Positions 9,633-22,300 of a DNA stretch of 30,093 nucleotides are shown here, piece after piece. This DNA comes from Pelargonium nanum. Lineage: Eukaryota > Streptophyta > Magnoliopsida > Geraniales > Geraniaceae. The notes beneath the pieces are model-generated. The model did no database searches. It was not told the DNA's origin and was given only the letters and a program-made list of their open reading frames with translations. The position numbers and the translations under genes are program-made. Position 1 is the first letter of the stretch. Each line of letters starts with the position of its first letter. The stretch lies in the NCBI GenBank assembly GCA_036897485.1, contig JAYMTF010000794.1, positions 1 through 30,093 of the forward strand. The letters are read 5' to 3'.

Positions 9633-12600
9633 TGTATGTATAGATTGCGGATACAAAAAGTACATGTAAATATGCATACCTGTAGTATGTGAGCAAGTGC
9701 TGTCTGGAACTTATCTAATGGAAGGTTCACAAGCCGAGGGAAAATTGGTAAAACCTGATTCCATAGTAAAGTAAGTTCTATACCCATAAGTATTATTCGC
9801 ATAAAATCAACAACACAAGGAACATAGCAGTAAATATATTAAATTACCAAATGCAGTAGGTGAACACAGCACAAGAGCTAACATTGAATTTGCCATTAAA
9901 AGAAAACATTCTCTTGGAGCTTGTTTCGTTGTCTTTGATTTATTCAAACTAAGGTTGAAATAATAATATATATATTCAATAGTCTCTCGATTAGTTCAAT
10001 TTGAATCCATGTTCAGTTTTTATTTTTCAATTCAATACCTGATCACAGATATACTCACTTCATCAATTTGATTTGAACTAAAACCCGACAATGATATTTT
10101 AGTAGAACACAATAATGACACTAAGAGGTAGGAAACATCAAGCAATACTATGGAAGTTTGTGTAGATGTACACACACACAAGAGTACAAAAGGTGCAACT
10201 AGGATTTTATGGAACAAAGAAAAATAACAAGTTCAATGGAAACCAATCAGCCATGCTAAACGCGAAAGAAAGAAATTCAATCCCTAAAGTAGAACTATTA
10301 CAATGAAGTTAGAATAACTTGAAAAGATATGTATGGAACAGTTTTCAGGTAGTTAGCATTGGAAAAATACTACAAATTTTCAAGAATTTAGGGTGGCAAA
10401 CATGTCTAGAGTTAAATCAACTTGGTCTGAAACTTTAACTCAGCCAACCCCTTTGTGTATAGTAATGATAAGTCGTAGCCTATTAATATGTGTGCAGACC
10501 CATACATTCTACACGAATGAAATAACACTATTTATTTATTTATTTATTTATTTATTTATAATTTTGTAGTTTGTAGTTTTGTTTAACTAGGTCAAAAACT
10601 ACAATCTGCTTTCAGGTAGTTAAGGAGATGTTCTTGGGAGTCAAGCCAGCCTGATATAGAACACTAGATGAAATTCCTGACAAAATTCAAGGTTCATCTG
10701 TAGCCACAGACCAAAATAAATGTTTCACCAAATGTAGCTTGATAGAAAACATAGAATGGTGCTAGTGCTTAAACAACATGATAAGAGACCTGAGTTGAAA
10801 ACCCAGACTCTAACTTACCCAGATGTAGTTTACTTAAACAAATTATGGTAATAAAATACTTATCTACAAGAGATTACAGGAAGTAAATTGAGTCAATTCC
10901 TCTTATATAGAGAACAAATTTCTTTCTTCTTGTCACAAGTAAAGTTCATCTGCAACTGGCATTCACAGTTTCCATACATCTTGAAACCAAATGAACACAA
11001 TCATATAACAGACATGGAGCAAAAGTACAAAAAGCATTGTAACACAAACCTCATTTTTGGAAAGAGAAGACAGCATTGGGATAAGTATTGTGGCATCCTA
11101 CGAGAAAACAAGAAAGCTAAGTACCAAAATGGCAAAGTTAATGACAGAAATCAAAGAAGGTTTAGGTTTAGTTAGCAGACTAACCTTTAACTTGGTTTCA
11201 TATAAATGTTTGACAGTTGCTATCAATTCAGGAGAAGGTGTTGCTTCTTGAGTCAGCACTTGTAGCACCTTGCCAGAAGCAAAATTTTCAAATAAAAAAA
11301 TATAAGAAAAGGAAGAGGTGAAATAGAACACAAAATAATACAGCTCTAATGATCAACGATGATAGTAAAAAGAGGGAACGCACTGCCATCAATAGATTTT
11401 CAGTTCCTTGAGGCGGGTCAGATACAATACGAAGCAGCTCAGAATGAGATGACCCTAGGGCTCTTATGAGAATGGGTATGTGGCGATGAACAGCCTGCGT
11501 CATTTTGAAAGTCAGCTAAGAAATTAAACAAATAGACAAATAATCCAATAACCCATCAGTCAAGGAACCTTAAAAAATTCACAACACATTCTCATGAATA
11601 TACATATATCAGTATTATAGTCATATGAGTATATAGGATGCTGCAGTTGCAGTTGTTCATTAGAAACAGTTCACTGCAAGATCCAATTTGAACTTGACCA
11701 AGGTAGGATTGGCTGTCTAAAACCAACCAGTAGCTCATAAGCAATCTTTTTGCATATAAGTCAATACAGAGGAAGAACTGTTGCTATACAAATGACACTC
11801 TTCCATGGACTGAATGGTCAGCCTCCTAAGTGGGAACAGAGTCTGATGTATACATACACATAACTCAACCTAACCTGCTAATGATTATTAATATTATTTT
11901 ACAAAATGAATAAAAACAAACCTGCTTAACAGTTTTTGGAGCACGCCCATAAATATCAAACACAAGTTGAAGAAGACTAGGTTTCTACAGGGAAAGAAGA
12001 CATGTCAGCACCATAGAAACAAAAAAGGAATACAGTTACAATTTTCTAGGTTATCAATTATGGAGAAACTGTAGACAAACCTTGGTACACAAAGCAAAAA
12101 ACAAAGATATGAGCCGTTGAGCTTCAGAAATTGACATAGAAGAAACATTCTGGTGAGTTGCTTGCACAACCCTGGAGTCATTTTCAGAAGCTCCAGGTTC
12201 TGAAACTTGAGATCCACTTACAGAAGTTTCCTGATTTCCAACATGCAAAAGAATTTCACATGAACACCATATCGGAAAAACAGACGTAGAAATAGAAACT
12301 TCCCTCAGCGTAAAAAGCAATGATGAGTTACAAGAATATTGCATTACCCTGGTCCAAGAGAGGTGTTATATATTCAAAGTCAAATACATCTAGCCACTCA
12401 GTTAACGGAAGGCTTAAGAACCAAGGCGTGAATAAAAATTCAGTATGCGTGCAATTCAGACACTGATAATAGTCTTTAGGGGAAAAGAAGAACACTATTT
12501 ATATGTCAAACTTGACTCCAACCCAAAAGTTAAAGCTATTAGATGGAGGGCCCAACTAGTATATCAAGTGGTTATAGACTTCACATTCAAAGAACTAAAG

Positions 12601-13340
12601 ACTTACGTTAAACATTTTCAACCTAACCATGTATTGAAATTCCTTAATCAGCAAGAAATATCATAATTAAAAAAATACACCTGCTTTATACAGAAAGCTT
12701 ATAATATTCAACCTCTAAATGCATCAATATCCTTTGAAATTCCTCAAAATGTAACAAATGTTTTAAGTCAAAAATATTTATTTATGTTTTTATATGAAAA
12801 TGAAAGACATCCAGGCCCAAATAAGATTGGGAAGAGAGAATGCTCTTTACCTGCCCTTCAGCTCTTTGTTCAGTGGACTCAGATTGTGAAGGCTCTGCAT
12901 CTGAAACAGACCTGTCAACAGCAGAGAGCAACATATTTGTTCCAAACAGCTCAATATTCTCTGATATGTAGCTCAGCTGATAGAGCTTGTTTGCTACCTG
13001 CAGAAAGAAGTTTCAAACATCAACACAGCATAAAAGATTATAGTAGTGAAAACCCCAGCAAACATCTCAGAAAGACCCATTATATAGACCCCCACAATAT
13101 TAATTAGCAGACCATACCAGCCGTATAGCTTTTGCTCGAATTTCATCTTGTGAATGGATCGCACACTGCAAACGAAAAATGAAATCATCAGTCACAAAAC
13201 AGCTAAATAAATAAGACTACCGTAGGTGGCCTATCAAGTGTGGTTTATGTAGGGAACGAATTGACTTCAGCACACAAAGATGATGAAATAAAATGGGAAT
13301 TAGGTATGTGCAAAGCACATAATGTTTACCAATTAAAATG

Positions 13341-13394
<54 letters not shown>

Positions 13395-16300
13395 ACATAG
13401 GGTGTAAATGTTACGAAAATCGAAAAATGTAGTTATGTGTTTCGGTACATCGTAGCAGAGTAGTAATACGTAAATACCAATACTATCTAACCATCCATCA
13501 TATAAATTTTTGTTGTCAATTATTGATGTTAGTAACTGGTGCAAACATACATTACTGCAAAAGATCGTCATTTTAAAAAGTAAATACGAACTCACTTAAA
13601 GCATCATTTTCTTTTCTATACATCATAGGAGTACCAAGAAGCTGCTGGCAGCAACATATCACATATGGTCTTGTTGGCTGTTGAATAGTGCTATGCAATA
13701 TTGTAAATATAAATTTATTCAAATCATTATTATTAACCTAATTTGTTCACAATACAACACAGCAAAATGAATTTTGCTGATACTAGACAATAAAACTGTG
13801 CAGGCCAATACACAAAGATGAATTTCATCTGGACAACTCACCCAATCAAAAACATCTTACTAACACAAGACTATTGTAAATAGAAATTTATTCAAATCAT
13901 TATTATTAACCTAATTGTTTCATAATACAACACAGCAAAATGAATTTTGCTGATACTTGACGATAAAACTATGCAGGCCAATACACAAAGATGCATTTCA
14001 TCTGGACAACTAACCCAATCGAAAATATCTTACCAACACGAGACTATTGAATTGAATTGAGTGTCCTGATTAATGTGCTTGACTTTGTACACACATCAAT
14101 ACTCTCAGCAGACGACAATTTAACCTATATAACTAAATTGTTGAGTCGATGGAGCCAACTAGCAACTTGTTTCAAGTACAAGACCACAAACTAAAAATTA
14201 TGGCCAGAAGCTAAACGAGAGAATATGTATGCACAAGAATTACGGAACCATAATGAAACTAACAAGAAGATGATTTTAAAATTGCTCAAAACAACAGATT
14301 TAATTATGAGCGATTTTGCTTTAACTTTCCAATAATTATGAGCATGCACAGCTCTCCATCTTTTAAACACAACCTTGCTTTACCACAGATAAATAAAGTC
14401 TAAAACAAATACTCCCTCCGTCCCAAAATGAGTGTCTTGTTTGTCTTGCATTTTTGTCCCAATACGAGTGTCCTCTTCCCATTTTTAGAAAGTTAGTTGT
14501 GTATGAATTACCAATCGTATCCCTATAATAAGTTCGTTAGTATAATTTGAGTTTGTTACAACACATGTTTATGGGGATACAATAAGAAACGTAAAACACT
14601 AACTTTCTTTAATTTTTCTCAAAAAGGAAACAGGACACTCATTTTGGGACGGAGGGAGTAATAAGAATTACACCGTTCTACAAAACTCTGATGCTAGATT
14701 ACCTTCAAGGCTATACTTAAGCAGGCTTGCCGGTTACATGGGCGTCCCAGTATCAAACTCCACACAGCACCAAGGCCCTGAGTAACACGCTCAACATCAC
14801 GAATAACTTTTCCATGCTTATCAGTAACATCAGCATAGCAGAGATCATCTAGAATTCTTAAAGCAGAGTCAGGTAAATGTGGAAGTTCACCAAGAAGCCT
14901 GCTAAAAGACCTGTCTGAGGCTGGAAAGTTGTCTAACAAAGATTTGGCCTACATTGAAAGGTTATAAATATATTTATCCTCGTATAAATAGAAATAATAC
15001 TAAAAACGCTACTAAGTGCATACCACTGTCAGGAGGAATTTTTCGTATGCAGCAGTAGCAAATGAAGAATTCTCGATTTCATCTGCGACCATGAGAGAAT
15101 GCATATGATATAGGATTTGCAATATAAGCTCATGTCCCTGACAAATAAACCAATATCAATAATCAGTAGAAAAAGAGGTCTAAAGCAGGAAAACAGAAAG
15201 AAGAAGAGGTTTAAAAGACGTCTAAAGGAACTGTGAAAGAAGAATAAAGTTTGTTCATGAAGTATGGATCCATGCAGAGAAAAGCAAATTTGAAGTGATA
15301 CCATCCCCAAAGCACAAACCTTTTGTTCTTGATAATCCACAACAATATGTTTCTGCACCATCTTCACCACATCATCATTAGCATCAGCCTGCCAAAATAG
15401 TAGCAAATAAGTCAATTCTACAAACTGTAATAAAATAAGCTAAATTATATGTATACAAGATGGAGCCTACAAGGGCAATCACTTTGTTGACAGTAATATT
15501 TATTTCATATATTTACATCAGCATCAGGAGCAATAAGAAGATAATAAAACGACAGTAACAAGCTGCATTGCGAGTCACAAACTCAGATAGCTGGTTGGTA
15601 CCATCTACTAACATGCACCATAACTCAAAAGTTAACTCTTTTTGTCACACTTGTTGAGATAACTTTGAGTTGAAGTGAATCTCCCATCTGGTGTAGGACA
15701 GTAGGTTTAGAACTGATATTAAGAAGGATAAAGAAAGAAATAGAAGGAAATGGGAAGAAGTAGACAGAAAAGAAAGATCAGAGAGATGAAAATGGGGAAA
15801 GAAATCTGATCTGAAACTTTTCAAAATATCATAAATAGTTCTATTTATAATCAAATCCTATCCAAAGGAGTAATAAAACTACTCCCAAAATAAAAACTAA
15901 ATAATAATCCTATCCATATCAAATAATAGAAAAAACTAAATACTAAATAATATTGCAAACATTGAAGAAAATAAATATTAAATAATATTTGGCTATCCCT
16001 CATCACCATCACTCCCTAGGATGATAACACCAAATCATGGACATAGACCAGAACAAAATAGCTCTTAGCTAAGGCCTAATGTGAAGGATATATTAGGTGG
16101 CTCCGAAGAACAGCCATACCAAAACCATTTGATAACAATATGTGGATAAGGTTCCAGGGCTGGGTTAGAGAATAATACCTAGCCCATAAAACCCAAGAGA
16201 TGCACACAGATCACAACAGTCCACATACTTCCAACCAGGGGATTAAGCAGGTTGAGTTAGCCAAGTAACCATCAACAGAGAAATAACACAGATTACTAAA

Positions 16301-19300
16301 GAATGATAAAGAAAGTAGACAGAGAACAATCCAAACAGAAACCACATCAGATTACTTTAAGCACACAATATACAACCGTGATCCAACAGAAATAGAATCA
16401 CACCTATTGGAGTAAGAAGATAATTCCCTAGAATATCAAATAATATGCTAAAATATTCACGATCGGGTTTCTTAGATTTCATCACTCAAATGGCCATATC
16501 AAGCTCTTAGGGCAACAAAACACAATGCAACCAACTCACATTACCAAAAGGTCCACACACAAAACAAGCAATATAGGCCGAGTGACAAAAGCAGCAAAAG
16601 AGAGACATTTAGCTTTTACAATACATTTAACTTTTACAATACATCAGCTAAATAGGAAAATAAGTTGTCCATACCTGAGCAACCAATCGAGCAAGTAATG
16701 CCATGCGTGTCAAGCCATAACCAGTACCCTGCAAATGTTTGTACGATACAATAATCCGTTCAATTGCCAGATTCCTCGCATTTCTTTGCTCCTCTTCAGA
16801 CAAATCAACATATAATGGAAGTTGTGGTAAGTCCTGCCAGATCTCTTCAGAAGCAGGTGCATTTGAAAGAGGTGGAGAATTCTGCTCAACTTCCAACAAA
16901 GATGATGTCTCATCTGCCATTGTAGCTGCAACATCTGAAAAATCTGGTGCAACTGAGTCCTCTTCAACTTTGCAGGCAGGAGAAAGTGCAGGATCTGAAG
17001 AAACATCAACCCCTGAAATGGAGAGACTTTCCCTAGGTCCATCTGAAACCTCCTCTTTCGGATTTAGTTGTCCAGTTCCAGAAACCAATGGACTTTCTAC
17101 CATGTCATCATCAATCTTAGGTTTCATTGTCATAAGTGCCAAGGGCTCCTCAGCAGATATCACGGCGGGATGTGGTGGAGGCTTACTTAAGGAATTTAAG
17201 CAATCAATATCCGACTGCATGCTACCAGCCACCTCCACAACGGGCACTGATGGTACTTCAGTGGGTGCTGCCACACGCCGAGGATCCAGGCGACGGGGAT
17301 CCTAAAAGAAGATGACTAATAGTTTAGTTTAAATTAATATAGGTATAAATATATTTAGATTCAGATGTTACAATTGATAGTACATATAAGCAGTGATTAA
17401 TATCAATTCACGTTACCCTTCGTGGATCACGTTTAGAATCTGCATGGAGATTATTGACAGTAGAGGTATCAGAGAACGCTATGCTGGTTGTAGTGATTGA
17501 AGAGGATGGTAGTTGTGTAGGGAAAACAGAGGATTGCACAGAAACTGTTGGAGGAGATGGTGCCGCAACCTGTGCTGGATTACCAAGAGAACTAGTCTGT
17601 GGATTTAAGTTCCCAAGACTAGTAAGAGATGGTGGAGATTTAGGTAAATGCTTCAAGTTAGTTATGACTATATCAGCCAATAAATCAGGCTGAATTTTTG
17701 AAATAAGAATCTCTAATGAATCAGCACCCCTTTCTCCTTCTGCAAGTAAAGCACCAATCATGGCGATCATTTGTTCCACAGGGGTCAGATCACCATCCAT
17801 CAAAAGACCATTTGGAGCAACACCATTAGCAGAAACAGCATCCTGTGCAGAGTCATTTGTTTGAACAGGCAAAGCTGAGTGGGCATTAGAACTATAATGA
17901 ACCCTCTTGGAAGCCGTCTCATAACTATTTTTGTGGTCTTCATTATCATTAGTCATAGACCTCTTCTTTAGCAGCTCCCCTGAGAAAGGCAGCTGTTTTC
18001 CCAGTTGATCATCCTGATTGACCAATATTGATTTAACATGAGCGATGGCATAGCTTTAAGTCCAGAAACTTGTAAGAAAATCAAATGGAAAGAAGATAGT
18101 ACTTCAACAAGTTCATTACCTTGCCCAACCTTGCATCACGAATAGCACGTTCAGCCTGTTTCATAATTTTATCAACCTGCCTAATAACTTGATCCGCCGC
18201 ATCCCCAGCATTCATTGCCCTTAGAGCCCTAAGCAACCTATCTCTAGACTGCAATCAAATATAACAAGGTTTGTCAACCAAAAGTTAAAGTGAACAAACA
18301 GAACTTTTGGGTCCCTATTATCATTAATTAAAATAGAACTACGCTTTTGTATTTTTTATTTAAGATTTTAAGGGGACTCCCTTTGTAACTAAGAAATACT
18401 TCTTCTTTCTATAAACAATAGGTTCGCACGTGCCTTCCTCATCAAAATAGTAAATTAGGAGCAAATTACCAGTCATATACCATACAGATACAGAAAAGTT
18501 CAACTAATATATAGTCATTTCATGAAAGAAAAATAGATAAGGAGTTAGTTTGATACATAGATAAATAAATAGACAAATGAAGTCTTACCTCCATAATGGT
18601 TGGATTAGTGCATCTTAAGAATCCCAAAAAGGCAGTTCTAAAACAGTAGTGAATGCTAGGAATATGACTTCCCTTCACCATCTCAAAGTTTGGATCAAAA
18701 TCAAGCAGAGCAGAAAGAACCGTATTATAGTGGATGGGCCTCTTCCTTGCAATGGCTGCAACACTGTCAAAACATACAAAACAATTTTTTTTTTTATCAG
18801 CAAAACTACCATATATTGATGAAAGTTCCCAAGAAGGAAACAAGGTACATACACCCAAGAAAAGCAAAACAAAACAATGAGCTGAAAGGAACTATTGAAA
18901 ATTAACAGAACATGGATAGAGCAAGCTGTGGATTAGCCAGCCAGCAGCTAAAAGTCCAAAGCGCGGGATCAGTTGATCCTTTGAATTGTTAGATGGATAT
19001 AAGACAGCAGGACTGACAAACAGAAGAAAAGCGAAACTACCGTCCCCAAAAACAATTAGAATATGAAGAAAAAAAATATATTAGGGTAAATGAATCACAG
19101 GAAAGGCTAGCTTGTTACATGGATAAGGGTATTTCAGAAGAACCCAAGAAAAAATTTACTCCTATCCTCAGATGCGGACAAGGAACATCATCCAGCAATC
19201 TCTTTGTATTCCACGCAGAAAAATAAACTCAAATGGGGCCCCTTCCCAATAATAGTCACCTAGTAACCATGTATTTGATCCTAACTTTGTACCCTACCTA

Positions 19301-22300
19301 GCAGTTACCAGATTTCTTTCAATCCTTTTCACACCTAGATGATTAATTCCTACGACGCCATTTACTTACAATTGAAACAGACAGTATCTATATTAGCCAT
19401 GCAAGCCCAAATTTCTAAATGTTAATACACCAATGGCCAGCAAAAAAGTGTACATGCAGAGATGAAATACAAGTGAAGACACTAAAATTTTTCCTGAAAA
19501 GAGAGAGAGACAGACACACACACACACACACACAGAGAACACAAAACTAGAAAGTACAGTAACAGAATGCCCAGGTTAGAGTTGCCAAATTCTGTAGAAA
19601 GAGAGTACACAAAGGGAAAAGTTTTTGGCAGCATAATCAAAGTTTTCTAGCTGAAGAGTAGGAAACAAAGTACAAAAAGTACAGGGTTGTCCATCAAGTC
19701 CTATGTACCGAATTCCCGTATGATGAAATTGAGGACCAGTGTATTAAAGCATAATATTTCAAGAAGTTACAGGATAAAAAACTGGAGTAAAAAAGCTGAT
19801 GAGAAACTGCTTGTTACAGCTATAATAAAGTAATAATAGCGAATTAGTTGGGGTTCTGGTATAACTGTAACGAAGTATTTTGCTTGTCTTAAATTACTAA
19901 ATCAAATAATGTGATTTGAAAACTGAGAATATGAGCATGCCATGAAAAGATGGAGTATGTGCATGCCACAACCAATGTGGAATCAAAAAGTAAAACTGTA
20001 TATGAAACACAATTATTCACCTTCTGCAAATAGAACCTGAACCAAATTTCCAAATTGACTACTACAATGCTGAAACTAATATGACAAAGCATACTGAATA
20101 CACAATTATACCCCAAATAGAAAATGTACAAAGATCTATTTCCATTTTGTCAGCAAAAAGAAACCAACCGACTTGGACTCAAATTCCTGAACAAGAAACT
20201 TTAAAAAAGATACCAAATACATTCATTGAAAAGAACACAACAGCAATCTTTTAATTTAAAAAGTCATCGACCATCTCTTTGCCTCCGAACAAGACTAGAA
20301 TGCCAGCAGTTGATGAATACAGGACAGACTCATATAACTCAAGGTTTTCCATTGCATTAAAATGCTTTATGTCACAACATAATTTAAATATATAAAAATC
20401 ACAATTCAGATGCTTACTATTACTATGCATCATCCTACTACTGCCCTTTACACTACCTCAAGAATGATGACAACACTACACCAGCCTAAAGCAACACAAT
20501 ATCACATTCAACATAACTGTCCCTACCTTCTATAAGCATTCTCTGTGATCATCTCACCCCACAACCACCAAGTCTTCACAACAAATCCAACTTCAAAATA
20601 AAACCACAAAATAGTATTTCTAATGACTTAGCGAATTCTTACATTTTCCAATATGCATATTTCGATCTCTCAAATTAGAGAGCCAAAGGATCAACAATAT
20701 GAACTAAGAAACCAAACAAAGTCAAAATACAAAATCAACTGCATATAGTCCACCAACATGTAAATGAGCAAATAATAGACATATATATGCTAGATTATTA
20801 AAACAATTCATCCTTTGTTTTAAGCAACATACACACTTGACCAGACAACCAATAATTTGTTTCTTGAGAACTTTTCCTATTTCATAAGGCTGTGCAATTT
20901 ATGTAACTAGAAAAGGTTTTGAGAAATCAACAAACAGCAATGCACAACTTGTTATGCTTACATCAATCAATATACGCACACAAAATGGAAGGAACCTAAC
21001 AAAAGAACAAAATGAAAATTTTTCGTTCACCAATGCATTACAGCAGTATCAGCAAAAAGAGCTGCCTCTCAATTATCTCCTATTGACAACTCAGGTCCCA
21101 ATACAAATTTATTACAATATAACTAGTCACCATGATAAACTATTTTACATAAAGAAGAAAGATCACAAATGAGCATCTATCATATACTTGTACCAATAAG
21201 AAGAAGAAAAACAAAACAGTGTGATTATATACCTCACACATGTACTTATTTTCAGAAACTGAACAGAAGTAGATAGAAAAAATAGCTAACCCAGAAACAA
21301 GAAAAGCATGAGCTATGTAATCCAATGTACCCTGATGTAGGATCTTGGCAAGAACCTAAGGAGAAACTTCCTAGCTCACTATAAATTCAGGTGAAAGAAC
21401 AGATATAAAAGATAAACTAGAAGAAGCCTGGAGAACGAATTCACTAAGACCTAAAGATCATTAACACCATAAACCAAACAAGCAAAACATGACATAAGAT
21501 TGACATTTAGATCATAAGGTTTCATCATGATTAAATTTGACCTATAGTTTGCAATTAATCCCAGTTATGCACCGAAACAGGCTGTGTATAAGAATCAGAT
21601 TTAAGGCATGTCTATAATACAGCAGATGTCATTACTGCACAAATAAGATTCATACTATAGACAAACCTACACAGCACAAATTTAACTACCCTACTATGCA
21701 ATACTAAGCACAAAACTGGTACCAATAAAAACAACAATTATACTTATCTTCTGCAATCTATAACTATTTATTGTAAATATATATGATTGGTAGCTCAACA
21801 CCATTCTTCATGTTCCAAACCAAAAATTGGAACTCATAATAAATATTCTCATCCTCGACTATTTCTGGAAAATTCTTTAAGCTGTAAGATCACCATCCCA
21901 CGATACATCCCACACAATCAAGCAGCTATACTATCCAACAATTCAACTATTCTAAGATCTAGAACCTCAAAATTTTGTTCTCAATGATACATGCATTCTG
22001 TAAGTTCATAATATAGTGCATTAAAGTGGTTGCCTTGCACAAAAACTGCAAGCAGAAAATCAGTCATCATAAGTAATAAAAGTTAAGCCAATCATACAGG
22101 ACATACTTCCAATTGCAAATCAAGGGTTAAGTTTTATTGTTGCTCATTCAAACTTCACTCACATTTACGCAGTTACATATATAGCTTGAGCCACACTCAC
22201 AATAAGGTTTTCTAAATCGGTAGGGAATAGGATTACAAGCAAAACAAAAAATGAGAGGAAATTGAACTTAAGGAGTTTAAAGCATAGAATGTGATGATAT

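Larger units (their letters stand above)
6819..11097 (-). other. ESP4: ESP4 exons 19-26: Symplekin C-terminal domain
   Basis: Residues about 1095-1295 form the conserved C-terminal block of symplekin/Pta1 (Symplekin_C type). The order is DATILIPMLSSLSKNE, VLPIFPRLVNLPLDKFQTAL, GSAHTGPALTPAEVLVAIHD, ITDACSACFEQRTVFTQQVL, DQTPLPLLFMRSVIQAIDAF, DFVMEILSKLVSRQ, WRMPKLWVGFLKC and LPPPQLESALNRHANLRGPL. Each block is one small exon. The last 38 residues (exon 27) are a Gln/Pro/Ser-rich tail ending GTTLT. The family uses this region for CPSF73/CPSF100 binding; here that is inference. Confidence 0.85.
13166..14702 (-). other. ESP4 intron 12 (1537 bp), repeat-rich
   Basis: The intron lies between exon 12 (ending TTGAAG) and the 48-nt exon 13 (starting TGTGCGATC). 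It holds, from left to right, a 48 bp (AG)n microsatellite, a 173 bp tandem duplication and a 247 bp Stowaway-type MITE, each listed separately. Together these make up roughly 40% of the intron. Confidence 0.9.

Noticed and set aside
10050-10150. Possible extra ESP4 exon ending FSSNQIDE before a GTGAGT donor at 10063
   Set aside because: It looked like the missing piece before VLPIFPRL, but no acceptor gives phase 0, and the true exon (DATILIPML) was found at 11050-11097 with matching phases and better conservation.
10888-11251. Overlapping plus-strand frames of 95 and 64 codons
   Set aside because: They overlap ESP4 exons 18 and 19 in antisense, with no protein features.
12784-13107. 107-codon plus-strand frame
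   Set aside because: It covers ESP4 exon 14 in antisense plus flanking intron.
16739-17305. 188-codon plus-strand frame
   Set aside because: It is the antisense of ESP4 exon 9. The exon's open frame and intron borders explain the interval, and the plus-strand peptide has no domain.
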